Source: Lithospermum erythrorhizon
Taxonomy: Eukaryota; Streptophyta; Magnoliopsida; Boraginales; Boraginaceae
NCBI GenBank assembly: GCA_019722365.1
Contig: JADFUC010002313.1
Span: 930,001 to 994,000, forward strand
Direction of reading: 5' to 3'
DNA: 64,000 bases
Position numbers and translations under genes: made by a program. This document shows positions 1-11,129 of the stretch, piece by piece. How positions within the stretch are numbered: the first letter of the stretch is position 1; every line of letters begins with the position of its first letter. The notes beneath the pieces were generated by a model. It ran no database searches and was not told the origin of the DNA. It saw only the letters and a program-made list of their open reading frames with translations.

Positions 1-2390
1 TAATACATTCGGTCTGAATATCACTGAATTAATACATTCAATTATAAACTGTAAATCGAACATTTTAACGATATGAAATTGTCAAATTATCGAGTATATT
101 TAAATTATGGAGAATATGAAATTGTAATAAATCAGGTAAATTGTAATACATTCAATTATAAATTTGAAACGACACACTAAATTAATAATCGAGGCATTCG
201 ACAATTAAAATTGATTACCCGGATTGCAAATCGAACATGTTAACGATTTGAATACGTGTCAACATGATTATAAAATAACGCAATACTACCAAATTAATTC
301 CATGGCACTATTTGAACTAACAACTAAATATAATGTTCATTAACAACAAAGATAAAACACCGTCAGTCCATTAATAAGCGAACGGATAGTTCGCTTGTTT
401 GTAAACAAGCGAGTGAATAATTCGCTTTGCTCAGAGCCAATCATGTTAACTCCTGTCAAGTTACACAACAACCAGCCTCACGATTCGACAACACACCCTA
501 CCGATCGAGACCGCCTAACGACACAACACACACGCCGAACGAGAATCTCAATCGTGTATAAATATCAATCTCAATCGAATTTTTTACTTTATTATCAGTA
601 AATCGAGCAATTGTTTAATTTGAAATTATCGAGAATATGAAATTGTAATAAATTGTGCATCAAAGAATATGAAATTCTTAAGATTATGAAATTATAATAA
701 ATTTTGTATTAATACGCTCGACTTTGGGTAAATCGATGCAATAAAGTACCAAATTATCACAAGTGGTCACTGCTCAACTAACAACTAAATATAATGTTCA
801 TGATTAAACAAGCATGGAAAGAATTCGGTTGTTTCTCAACAAACTACGTGAAAGAATTCGGGTTGTCAAGCCAACAAATCATGAAGAATTGCCACAAGCC
901 AACAACTGTGGAAAGAATTCGGTTGTTTCACAACAACTACTGAAAGAATTCGGTTGTTGCACAACAACCGAATCGCCGGATTTTACAAAGATGCAAAGAC
1001 ACTAACCGAATCGCCTGACAAATATCTTGTACACGGTTTTTTATATTTACCAAATTGCACACGGTTTTATTGCATAACAAATGACCGCACTTATTTTACT
1101 GGGTAACAGCCTAATTCACACTCTTATGCCATATAAAAACGAATTTTGCAAATGCTTAAATACTAACAACCGAATTCACCATTTGACAACATCATTTCAC
1201 TAAATTTCCTACGTGGATTTTGTCATGAAGCTTCAACTCAAATTTTGTGTTCATCGAAGCAATTAACAATTCCATAAACAAGTAAGTAAAAATTTAATCA
1301 TTTGCTTATATTATAAACTAATTTGTTTTTATATATGACCAGGTACTTATTATGAAATCGGGTATGAATTATTACATCAGGTATTATGTTTCAAACCGTT
1401 TCTTAAGATTATGTTTTCTTGTGTATTTAAAAATTATGGTTGTTTGTTAAGATTTACGTCAATTTCTCAATCATATTATAAGCTTCCTTCGAAGATTTAC
1501 GCGAGGCGGAATTACTTACTTCAGAATAATTTTAAATAAAATATGCTTAATATGTAACAAACGACTGGGATCATTTGTTCAAGCTGCGACAAATTTAATT
1601 ATTTTATGGTTTTGAGCATGCAACAAGCGCACTCAGTAATGACATACTACATTAACCGTGATGGCGAATTATATATTAGCAAATTATTTTATTATCATAA
1701 ATTACGGCATGGTATTATGATTAAAATTATGATTAAACAATAAAATTATGAAATATTATGAAATATGAAATATTATGAAATTATAAAATTATGAAATATT
1801 ATGAAATTCATTAAATATGAAATATTGTGAAATATCAAATGATTTAAAATTATAAAATTATGAAATATTAAATTATGAAATTGTTTATGAAAATATGAAA
1901 TTATTAAAATTATGAAATTATTATAAAATATGGTTAATTTTAGATTATGAAATCGTGAAAAATAATGACGTAGCGCATAATTATAAAAATTTGATTTAAA
2001 TTAAGCGAAATACAGAAACTACATTAAAAATAGTAAATTATGGTTAAATTATGGTAAAAAATGGTAACATTATGAAATTATGACATATGAAATATGGTAA
2101 GTTATAGTAAATTTTAATACAAGTAACAAATTGGCCGAACTAAATAGCCAGAAATTATGGACTATGACACAAATATAGTAAAATTATAAAATATGGTTAA
2201 TTATTAAATAAGGTAATTTATCAGAAATTTTAGAATATGGTTAATTATGATAAAGTTTTGAGCAAAAATACAAGAAAATTACGAATATAGAACTAAGTTT
2301 AAATACATAATCAGGTACAAATTATTAAATATGGCATTATCGTAAACAACGGAATTGCAGTTAATAAAATTTTGCAAATACGTAGCCAAG
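1..2390. repeat. AT-rich repeat-derived DNA without a gene
   Basis: No credible coding region. The stretch is dominated by degenerate short repeats of the type tatgaaat / attatgaaat, densest at about 1690-2350. The block at 816-960 contains four copies of a motif close to gaaagaattcggttgtt. Short ORFs at 395-601 and 814-1005 have no recognisable domain and consist largely of these repeats. It reads as decayed transposon or satellite-like sequence. Confidence 0.5.
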
Positions 2391-4490
2391 ATATTAAAGA
2401 TGCCGATCAGACAAATCTACCTAATCGGAACGCTCGAGCTGCATACCGGTCGCATTCAAGGCAAAGAAACAAGAGCCGAAATAATCTCGATTCAACAACC
2501 CTGCTCATCCTTTGACGAAAGATTTTAGGAATTATACTAGTCGAAAGCAACCTCGCTCCATCGCATTTGACACGCATTTAGTAGCATATGATACCCTGCT
2601 CAAGAACCCGTCCATCGCTTGACACGCATTTATGGAAGATACCCATTAACAACCTGCCTCAACGTCACCATGGCGAAGACGCCAAAACATAGGCTCATGT
2701 AAACTACGACTAGTATACTAATGGTAGCCCATGTCTGGGGCCCCCAAAATCCGTATGTTCTGATAGGTTTCAAAGGTCATTTAGCGAAAAGCTCGCTGGG
2801 AAGATCCGAATCCTGGCACGCCCCTTGTTGTTCAAACAAGTGGATAAAGCAACAAACAAGCTGTCACGCTCTCGCTAACGAACGTAAGGATCTTGTCATC
2901 GCGATCGACGATCATGTCCCGGAAATAACATTCCGTACACCAAACTCTGGCCAAGCATTTGCTTATCGAAATGTGGCATCCAAACCAACCTCCTTCCATA
3001 TGCTCTTTGGGAATGACACTACTTCGCACGACAAGCAAGACGCTTACTTTTCGAATCCCCATTATTGGTCGCCCCGCTGCTGGCGGACGCAGATACGACG
3101 CGGTGCCATACTTTATGGCTTAGACGAAACAACAAGAGAGCTGCCATTTAAGAGCATCAAAGAATTTGGCACTTCGCATTTAGCTGACCTCTATTAGTGC
3201 TCGCGCTATTTGGTATTTGGCTGAACTATCGTTGTCGATAAATATGGACCTAACACTCCAAAGACAATACCTAGATCATCGAGCATGTCGACAGAGTCGG
3301 CGACATGCCAGCGCCGGTACTGCTGCATCTTTACCACTCACCTAGAAAGACGCTAAGGATATTTAACTACACAACTGTCATGAGTAACTCTACTGAGGTA
3401 CCAAGTCATGATTTATTAAAGCCAATTATCTATTTTTATTTGAAGAAAAACTAAATCTCATTATTGTTTTTGTATCAGTAAATTGGCTGGGATCTATGAG
3501 TACTTCCCCGCTGCTCAAATTTAATCTTGAGGTACCACGCGTCGCCAGTCCAAGTGGTCGCCTGATGACTGTGACAACACCACTCCGAAACACCGAGGCC
3601 CGGCCACCGAGGGAAGCAATCGATCGACGACAAATTTAACACGATGGAAATATTATATTTAACTCAGATAACATCAGATGGAAAAATTGCTAAAATCGCT
3701 CCCATTTATCATAATGTATCAAAGGACACCCCATGCCCATCTCCTCCATCCCCCGCCATATTATCACGGCCGCATACGCTCTTTTGAATGTCAACGGTTG
3801 TGAGCATGCCGGAGTAGAAGTCAGACGACACTGGGAGAGTACAATCGGATCCCGCCCCGCCTATCAGCTTAGAGTAAGTGACCCAACTTTGTAGTAATGC
3901 GAATATTCAAGAAAGCGACGGTATTCAGATTACACTGACTAAGATGAATTTCACCATGTCTAACCTTACACGACGGGTCCCTCTATGACATATGGGGCCT
4001 ACGCCAGACGACTACACGAGTCGTATTTCCGCCGGACTCATATTAGAGCGCATAACCCAACTTGGCTAAACACGTCCTACTACGTAGATACGACAAGCCT
4101 ACCGCAGCAGGTACGATGTCATAAAGTGTATTTTCATCACCTTATATTATATTGTTTATTATCATATACTAACATATTATTTTCTTCATTTCATTACACG
4201 GGCCAGCCTTACGCCAAGAACACTCGAGCATGCAACGCTACGCTGGCACATCCCGATCCGTGACGCAAGCTCAAAGTGAGACATCAGACGATTACGATTG
4301 CGGTGGTCGCCTCGCGCGCATCCCGTCCGATGAATCACCGCGATACCCGCCAAAGACTCAAGATCACCAGAGCAGCTTCATATCGCCTCAAAGATGGCCG
4401 GGCATACTATCCGAGCTACAACGCCACTCCAAGATCAAGACCAAAAACAACCGCGATAAATCCGTAATCTATTGGCTTCAATCATAGATT
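2391..4490. other. GC-balanced island, unclassified, probable decayed mobile DNA
   Basis: This block is clearly less AT-rich than both flanks and has a few open stretches (2721-3197, 3985-4263, 4230-4487) that I cannot match to a family. No LTR ends, reverse transcriptase, transposase or integrase motifs were seen. It may be an old element nested in the AT-rich array, or a heavily decayed gene fragment. Confidence 0.3.
2721..3197 (+). CDS. Hypothetical 158-aa ORF, orphan
   Basis: An open frame of 158 codons begins at an ATG and ends at TAG. I do not recognise the protein. It is hydrophilic, with a central stretch rich in Thr, His and Asp, and has no signal peptide, membrane segment or repeat that I can see. 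It lies in the GC-balanced island between AT-rich repeat arrays, with no splice sites or promoter that mark a real gene. It is long for random sequence of this composition but could easily be chance or a fragment of an old element. No function is assigned. Confidence 0.15.
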   Translation: MVAHVWGPQNPYVLIGFKGHLAKSSLGRSESWHAPCCSNKWIKQQTSCHALANERKDLVIAIDDHVPEITFRTPNSGQAFAYRNVASKPTSFHMLFGNDTTSHDKQDAYFSNPHYWSPRCWRTQIRRGAILYGLDETTRELPFKSIKEFGTSHLADLY

Positions 4491-6525
4491 TTTCAGATAT
4501 TTATAAATGATGCTTGGTTTCATGTTACAAGACGTTTATTTATTTTTCCTATCCGATAATTATAGTAAATGTTTACTATTTTGTTACATTACGCAAATTC
4601 ATAATAAGTTAACGCTACTAAGTTAACACGTAATCCAGTACATTTATTCACGCCAAGTATTTACTATTACGATTCACTATTAAGAATGAATCTAATTACT
4701 TTCTACGTTTCAGAATTAATTACATAAAATGAGTTAAATAATGAACGAATGAATTACATAAATTAAATAACGAACGAATGAATTAAAAAAATAAATTAAA
4801 TAACGAACGAATTTAATTAAACAATGAATCAAATAATTAATTACATGAAACGAATTGTATAAATTTAATTAAGAATGAATCCTAATTACTTCCTACAAGC
4901 CAGAAGAAATGAAACGCTTTTCACTTTGTAAAATATTACGAATTATTATCGCAAACTAAAGAAATTCCGAGATAAGGTTGTCACAAACAAGTCGATCGCC
5001 CGCACGCTGATAACAAAGTCGAATTCACGCCACGCCAGTTTAACAAAGTCGACTCCGAGCCACGCGCAGCTTTCAGAATGTCGAATTCGCTTGTTACGAA
5101 AACCAACAAGGCATAATTCGCTTGTTTACCAACTAACCCCGACAAAATTCGCTATTTCTTAACAAACACGATCCTTTGCTCTAGAAAGAAAAATAGCAAT
5201 TTCACACCGTTAATTTTAATTGCTGTGTGTATAACAGTTCAGTAGTAGGTGGTTGATGGTCCAAAAGATTGTTGTGGTGACCACCTATCCTAATGTTAAC
5301 GGTTGACTAACAAAAAGAAAGAGACGAAAATGATGTATGTGAGATAATAACTTTATCACCATCTTTTCTGTTTAATTTTAGTGGGATGATTGGAATTTTG
5401 TAGTGGAAAAACTTTAAACTTCAACCTGTTGTCTCTTAAGGTGTTTACGGAATTAATCATCCCAATTAATTAAATACTTCAAGTAATGTTGTTATTAGGG
5501 CAGAGATGCAAACTTGTCAAATAAATTCTTTTGTTGACAATGTGTTTCAGACAAAGTTGTTAATTACAAGGTAGTAGGTGCTTGTATTATGTATTATTGA
5601 AGAAAATATCTTACTTAGCTAGATATGAAAAAGTAGTTTTAAAGAAAGATGATATTAGAAATCAATGAAAGAAGAATCAAGATTAGATGTAGAAAGAATC
5701 AGAACCATTTGAAGTAACTCTAACAACCTTAAGTATAACCTAAGCCATTTAGCAATCCTCACAACCTTGAGCATCTTAATTTAGCATATAGAATAAGTAA
5801 TACAGGTTAATTTGTGGTAAGAGGTTCACCTTAATGATTTCGATTCGAGAGGTTCATTTTAATTTGTGGTCTTAATTAAAATGAATCAATGACGTGGTGT
5901 TTATGGGGCTTGTCCCGAGCATGTAAACATACTACCATAAGTAGAATCGATGAAAGTCTCGATTCGCCTGAGAGGTTTGCCTGTAGTAATTCGATTCGGC
6001 GCTCCACCGAATTCGAACATAAGGTCTAATTTGACTCGAATTATATACATTTATAGTTTACATTTTCAGTTTTTATCTTATTTTATCATAAATATTTAAA
6101 TTTTTGTTCGTAACTAGAACATTGCAAACCTTCAAATTTTCAAATCATCATAGTTAACGAAATACTGAAAATACTAAAAGCAACATAAATAAAGACCTAC
6201 AGAATGGTGAATGTAAACAAATACTAAACTAGTTAGTCCTTTCAACTCACAAAATATCCATTTCCATTTTTTATTTCAGAGTTGTGATATCAAGAACTTC
6301 ATTATCGATTATTTTAAACTATATATTTAAAAAATTATAAGAAAATAATATTACGAAACCATTTTTAAAGATAATTTAATCTAACGATATTTAATTTACA
6401 AGATTTATTAAAATAATAAATAATTAAGAATGAACCTGTCAAAACATAAAAAAAAAAAAAATGAAGTACATTTGGGAAGTAAGTATTGCGGGAAATAACA
6501 ACTGATCAACCCCCCAATAACTATT
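4491..6525. other. Intergenic, AT-rich with short tandem motifs; upstream of thioredoxin reductase
   Basis: No gene seen. Positions 4720-4870 carry a short degenerate tandem repeat built on (aa)cgaacgaatgaatta. Positions 5000-5160 repeat the words gtcgaattc and attcgcttgtt, which also occur at 380-430, linking both sides of the GC-balanced island. The last kilobase presumably contains the promoter of the downstream gene, but no confident TATA box or regulatory motif could be chosen. Confidence 0.4.
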
Positions 6526-8693
6526 ATGCCCATCTCGTCCTTCACAAAACATTTCCGAAAAGCCCTCAACCTAATCTCCGCCACCACCGCCGCCACCTTG
6601 TCCACCACCACCGCCGCCTCCATGGAACCCCTCACCCCCCTTAAAACCCCCATCTGCATAATCGGAAGCGGCCCCGCCGCCCACACCGCCGCCATCTACG
6701 CCGCCAGAGCGGAGCTCAAACCCCTCCTCTTCGAAGGCTGGATGGCCAATGACATCGCTCCAGGTGGCCAATGGTTTCACCACCGACGTTTGCAAAACTT
6801 CCTTTGATTCCTGATGGCATAATGGGTGGTGAATTAACGGAAAAGTTTCGAAACCAATCGCTTCGATTCGGTACTCAAATCTTCACTGAAACGGTTACAA
6901 AAGTCGATTTTCAGAATTTTCCGTTCAGGGTTTATGCTGATTCGGTTACTGTTGAAGCGGATTCTGTTATTGTGGCGACTGGTGCTGTTGCGAAGAAGTT
7001 AACTTTTCCTGGCTCCGTTGACTTTTGGAATCGCGGGATTTCGGCGTGTGCTGTGTGCGATGGCGCTGCCCCGATTTTTCGGAATAAGCCGTTGGCGGTG
7101 ATTGGCGGGGGCGATTCGGCGATGGAGGAGGCGAATTTTTTGACGAAATATGGGTCTAGGGTTTATATTATTCATAGGAGGGGGGAGTTTCGGGCGTCGA
7201 AGATTATGCAGAGTAAGGCGTTGAGTAATGAGAAGATTGAGGTTTTGTGGAATTCGGTTGTGGAGGAGGCGTATGGGGAGGGGGAGGCGGGGCCGTTGGG
7301 CGGGTTGAGGGTTAAGGATAGGGTGAGTGGGGAGGTTAGGGATTTGAAGGTTTCGGGGTTGTTTTTCGCGATTGGGCATGAGCCTGCGACGAAGTTTTTG
7401 GACGGGCAGTTGGAGTTGGATGCGGATGGGTATGTGGCGACGAATCCGGGGAGCACGGTGACGAGTGTGAAGGGCGTTTTTGCTGCGGGGGATGTTCAGG
7501 ATAAGAAGTATCGGCAGGCGATTACTGCTGCTGGTTCTGGTCAGTATTGGTTTGATGTTTAACGTAGTAATATTGTGGTTCTTACTTGATAAATATGTTA
7601 GAAATGATCTAAGATAAGTTGGCGCTTACATGAAATTATAGAATTCCTAAATTAACTTGTTGCGTTTTGGTAGCTGGTTTGATGATTCACAATGTGGCCA
7701 GTTATATGTTGTTACGACAAAGGTGACATAACAGTCGTAATTTATTCCTGAAAATATGACATTAAACGTTCATTATCTGCTGGTTCTGGTCAGTCCATTG
7801 TAATGGATTGATATGGTCTTGTCACTACGTACCTAGGTAGCTCTTTAAGGATCTCCATCCTTTGGACCATGAGAGTGAAAGTGAGTAGATTATATTTAAT
7901 TCTTCATTACTAATTTAACGTTCCATTTTTTATCCTTTGTCATTTCTAGACTCTTTTGTGAGTTTATTATGGCTTTTGGTGTGTGGATTGAAGAGGGGTT
8001 CCCGGAGGGATTCTTATGCCATGAGTCGGAGTTATGCGATGTTACTCATCTCCTAATCAAGTACTGATATAAGTATATTGGCTAATGAATTAAAACAACT
8101 GTTCCTCATGTGAAAGCAAATAAGTGTTTAGTTGCTGAAACGTTAAGCAGATTACATGTCTCGTATCTACCTTGAATCCTTGATATATATGAAATTTATT
8201 CTTAAATTGCTGTATTTTTTGTTTGTGCAATTAATATTTATCTGTGTGCTTTCCAATATACTGTAAATCTGTAACGAGTATTCTTTTTTTTTTATCGAAT
8301 GTCATACAACTCCAGATGTTATGGCCTTGAAATTCCGGATCTTTGTGTTCACACTAAAATCTTGATTACACAACTTGAATCGGATCTATAGCATATGTAA
8401 GAAATTTGTGGAGTAGCAATATATATGATACTTGGGGCATGAATAAGGTGGTTGTAAATATTAAAGATATGTGAATGGAATACACTTACAGTATAATGAC
8501 GTAGATATTTGTTCGTATGTCTATGAATATTTTCGTGGTTTTATCTGTAAGCTTTCAATATTCGTACTAGTATCTATTGTCATTGAAGCAGAAAGATATT
8601 CTGATAATTTGATTGATTGTAGGATGCATGGCAGCTTTGGATGCAGAACATTACTTGCAAGAGGTTGGTGTGCAACAGGGCAAGAGTGATTGA
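6526..8693 (+). CDS. NTR: NADPH-dependent thioredoxin reductase (NTRA/NTRB type), with a local frame break
   Basis: This is a flavoprotein that passes electrons from NADPH to thioredoxin h in cytosol and mitochondria. Exon 1 is 6526-7539 and exon 2 is 8623-8693 (GT-AG intron), ending in the plant-type tail [13 protein letters not shown]. Visible motifs are the FAD-binding GSGPAA (residues 47-52), the redox centre CAVC (codons at 7047-7058), the NADPH motif GGGDSA, the HRR pair, and the second FAD motif around [17 protein letters not shown] 32-residue N-terminal extension rich in Ser/Thr/Arg precedes Met33 (6622). It resembles the mitochondrial presequence of NTRA, and Met33 could give a cytosolic form. 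The family segment after APGGQ, normally a run of Thr followed by DVENFPGFP, is scrambled between about 6765 and 6815 with a net loss of one base, so the two halves are in different frames. Either this is a recent pseudogene or the assembly is wrong here; the rest has no stop. Confidence 0.85.
7540..8622 (+). other. Intron of the thioredoxin reductase gene
   Basis: The donor is at 7540 (GG|T context, GTCAGT) and the acceptor AG at 8621-8622. Splicing joins GGT TCT G to GA TGC ATG, which restores the conserved [16 protein letters not shown] junction of this family. No other gene was seen inside. Without splicing the frame ends at 7560-7562. Confidence 0.85.
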
Positions 8694-9240
8694 TAACAGA
8701 ATATTGAATTTGATGATACAAATGGATATGTAACACATTGATTTAAAATTGAGCTTGATATTTGATGATTCTACATTTTTATTTCACATTGGTCATTAGG
8801 AGTTAGGACACATGACAATCGTTATTTATGAAATATATCTTCGTAAAATCTCTCAGTATTGAGATTTGAACTCTCAGTTGATCAACTATTTCACTTCTCT
8901 TCTTTATATGTTGGGGTTCCATACCCTCGATAAATACTGTCTACTACGATTACTCCAGTGGTCACTGACATTATTTATACGATGGTATTTCACAGATTAA
9001 CTTTTGCAAGTAGTTAAGGGTATATTTTTTTTATTAAAAAAAAAATTGACCAACTTCCTTTTCTAATACTCTAATTAACACACATAATTAAAATTACAAT
9101 GTTAATATTACAGTATGTAAACATACTATACTTATATATATTTTGACAAAACATTATACAACATTTGTAAAACTATTTAGGTTAAAAATATAAAAAAATC
9201 AACATTAAATTCAAAATGAAATTGTTGCCTCCATCCCAAA
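8694..9240. other. Intergenic with a possible SINE fragment
   Basis: No gene. At about 8840-8895 the minus strand reads like a tRNA-derived SINE head: a B-box-like word (GTTCAAATCTC) lies next to an A-box-like stretch. Poly-A/T tracts occur near 9028-9050. The SINE assignment is weak. Confidence 0.25.
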
Positions 9241-9244
9241 ATTT

Positions 9245-10990
9245 GAAGGTGACATTAGACGGGCTAACTAACCGGTCTCGGTAGCCGCTTTGGGGCCCGC
9301 CTCACCCAGCTTCTGTCATTGCCTGCAGCCTAATGAATCCGCCTCGGTTCGTTAAGAACGACGACGCCCAAAGATCGGCCTCGAGCCCACCCAATATTCG
9401 ATGATTAACCTGTATCTTACGATTTAAATAATGTTCTTCAATCATTGCCTGCCGACTAATTTGTTAATACGCCAGATAATAATAAACGGCTTATTCTAGC
9501 TTCAATAATATATAAATAAAAGTACAATACTCAATAATATATTATCCTTCAAATAATACAACACATTTCTAAATAAAAACTATTTCAACATATTAATAGA
9601 TTACTTAAATTCTGAGATTATTTAATATATTATCTTTATTCGACATATTATCCTTAAAGAAATAATTGAAATGACTCTCTATTTAAATTAAAAGAGAAAT
9701 ATTCATGATAATATCAGATTCATGAAATATTCATATTAATATGCATAATTATAAATCGTTGATTTTAGTTTCAAATAATATACGTATAAATAAAAGCAAA
9801 TAATATACGCATAAATCTAAGTTATTTAATATTATGATATATTATTCTATTTAAAATAAAGAATAAGATTCTATCAAATAATACCAAACTTATTATTCTA
9901 TCAAATATATTAAATAATACCAAATCTAAGTTATTTAGTATTATGATATATTATTCTATCAAATAAAGTATTAAACCCTTCATTTTATCATACTTAGATA
10001 GTAAGTTCATACTCTTAATATTTATTTATAATCAATTCAATACTAAAATTATGCTAACATAATTGAATAATAAGCAGAAACGGGTAATTAATGCCATTCA
10101 AACGGGTACCACATTTATCACAATTTTGAGAATCGCGCGTTAAACGGTACCACGCTTAATTCAAATGCTACTATCGCTTAATTCAAACGGCCAACGCTTA
10201 ATTCGAATGGTACCACGCTTGAGAATTATTTCATTATTTATCAAGCGATAATATCGTACCAAAGATATTAAATATTACCATATCTGCTAACTATCAATAA
10301 AATAAAATGATTTTTTAATTAGAAATATGTTTTATTGTTTAAAGGATAATATATTATTGAATCTTTTATGTTTTATTCATATGTATATTATTTGAAACTT
10401 AATAATTCTGATTTATTATTATACACATATTAAAAACTATTTCAAATAATTTGATCGATTTTTCCTTCAAATTAATAACTTAGAGTTTGGTATTATTTGA
10501 TAGAATAATATATCATAATACTAAATAACTTAAATTTGGTTAAATAATATCATAGTTTTGAAGTTAAATAATATATTATTTTTATAGCTATATATTATTG
10601 AATATTACGCTTTTATTATAAGTACGTGATATTATTTTAAACTAAAGAATTTCGATATATTAGTATACACATATTATTATACGTATATCGCTACAATGTC
10701 ATAATCATACTGCATCATAAAGGCCAGCTCAAATCCTCCCTACTACCACATTTATTTTTGTACTTATACGTACCTGGACCAAACTATTAAACGGTCAATA
10801 ATCCAGCCCAAACGCCAGACTGCTTTGGTGATTAAATCCAGACACGTTAGCGCCTCGTACTTTTAAGGCTACCAACCCGAACAGTGCCCAAGATTGCTTA
10901 ATCCGACCTGCCCGGCCCTGGGCTCGTTGACCCGCCCGGTACTCGCCGAACATAAAGAGGCCGACCCGGTTCGCTGTTTAAGGGCCGGGC
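9245..10990. mobile_element. Large imperfect inverted repeat (foldback-type element)
   Basis: The two halves are rich in aataatatattatt words and are complementary. Positions 9871-9890 are a perfect inverted match to 10484-10503, and 9919-9960 match 10499-10540 on the opposite strand with one or two differences. More diffuse complementarity continues outward. The centre (about 10080-10230) is different, with repeated words such as cgcttaattc and ggtacc. GC-rich flanks at 9240-9400 and 10710-11010 may be the outer ends. No coding capacity is visible. It fits a foldback transposon or large MITE, but exact ends and target-site duplications were not resolved. Confidence 0.5.
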
Positions 10991-11034
10991 CGGTCTGTTT
11001 TGCCACTTGGACATTAATTTAAACACATCTATTA

Positions 11035-11040
11035 GGCCCA
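11035..11040 (-). promoter_or_regulatory. Site II-like element upstream of eIF6
   Basis: GGCCCA, the reverse of TGGGCC, lies 90 bp before the eIF6 start codon. TGGGCY site II elements are common in plant promoters of translation and ribosome genes. A single short match, so only suggestive. Confidence 0.3.
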
Positions 11041-11129
11041 ACGCATTTCCTGACCTAATTTACTTCTACTTATTGAAAATTTGGTTGATTTGTTGGGGTT
11101 GAAATTAAATTTGATTCCTTTTTATTATC

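Noticed and set aside
6999..7379. 126-codon minus-strand frame and other long frames opposite the thioredoxin reductase exon
   Set aside because: They are shadows of the conserved plus-strand exon and encode Pro/Arg/Leu-rich sequence with no family pattern.
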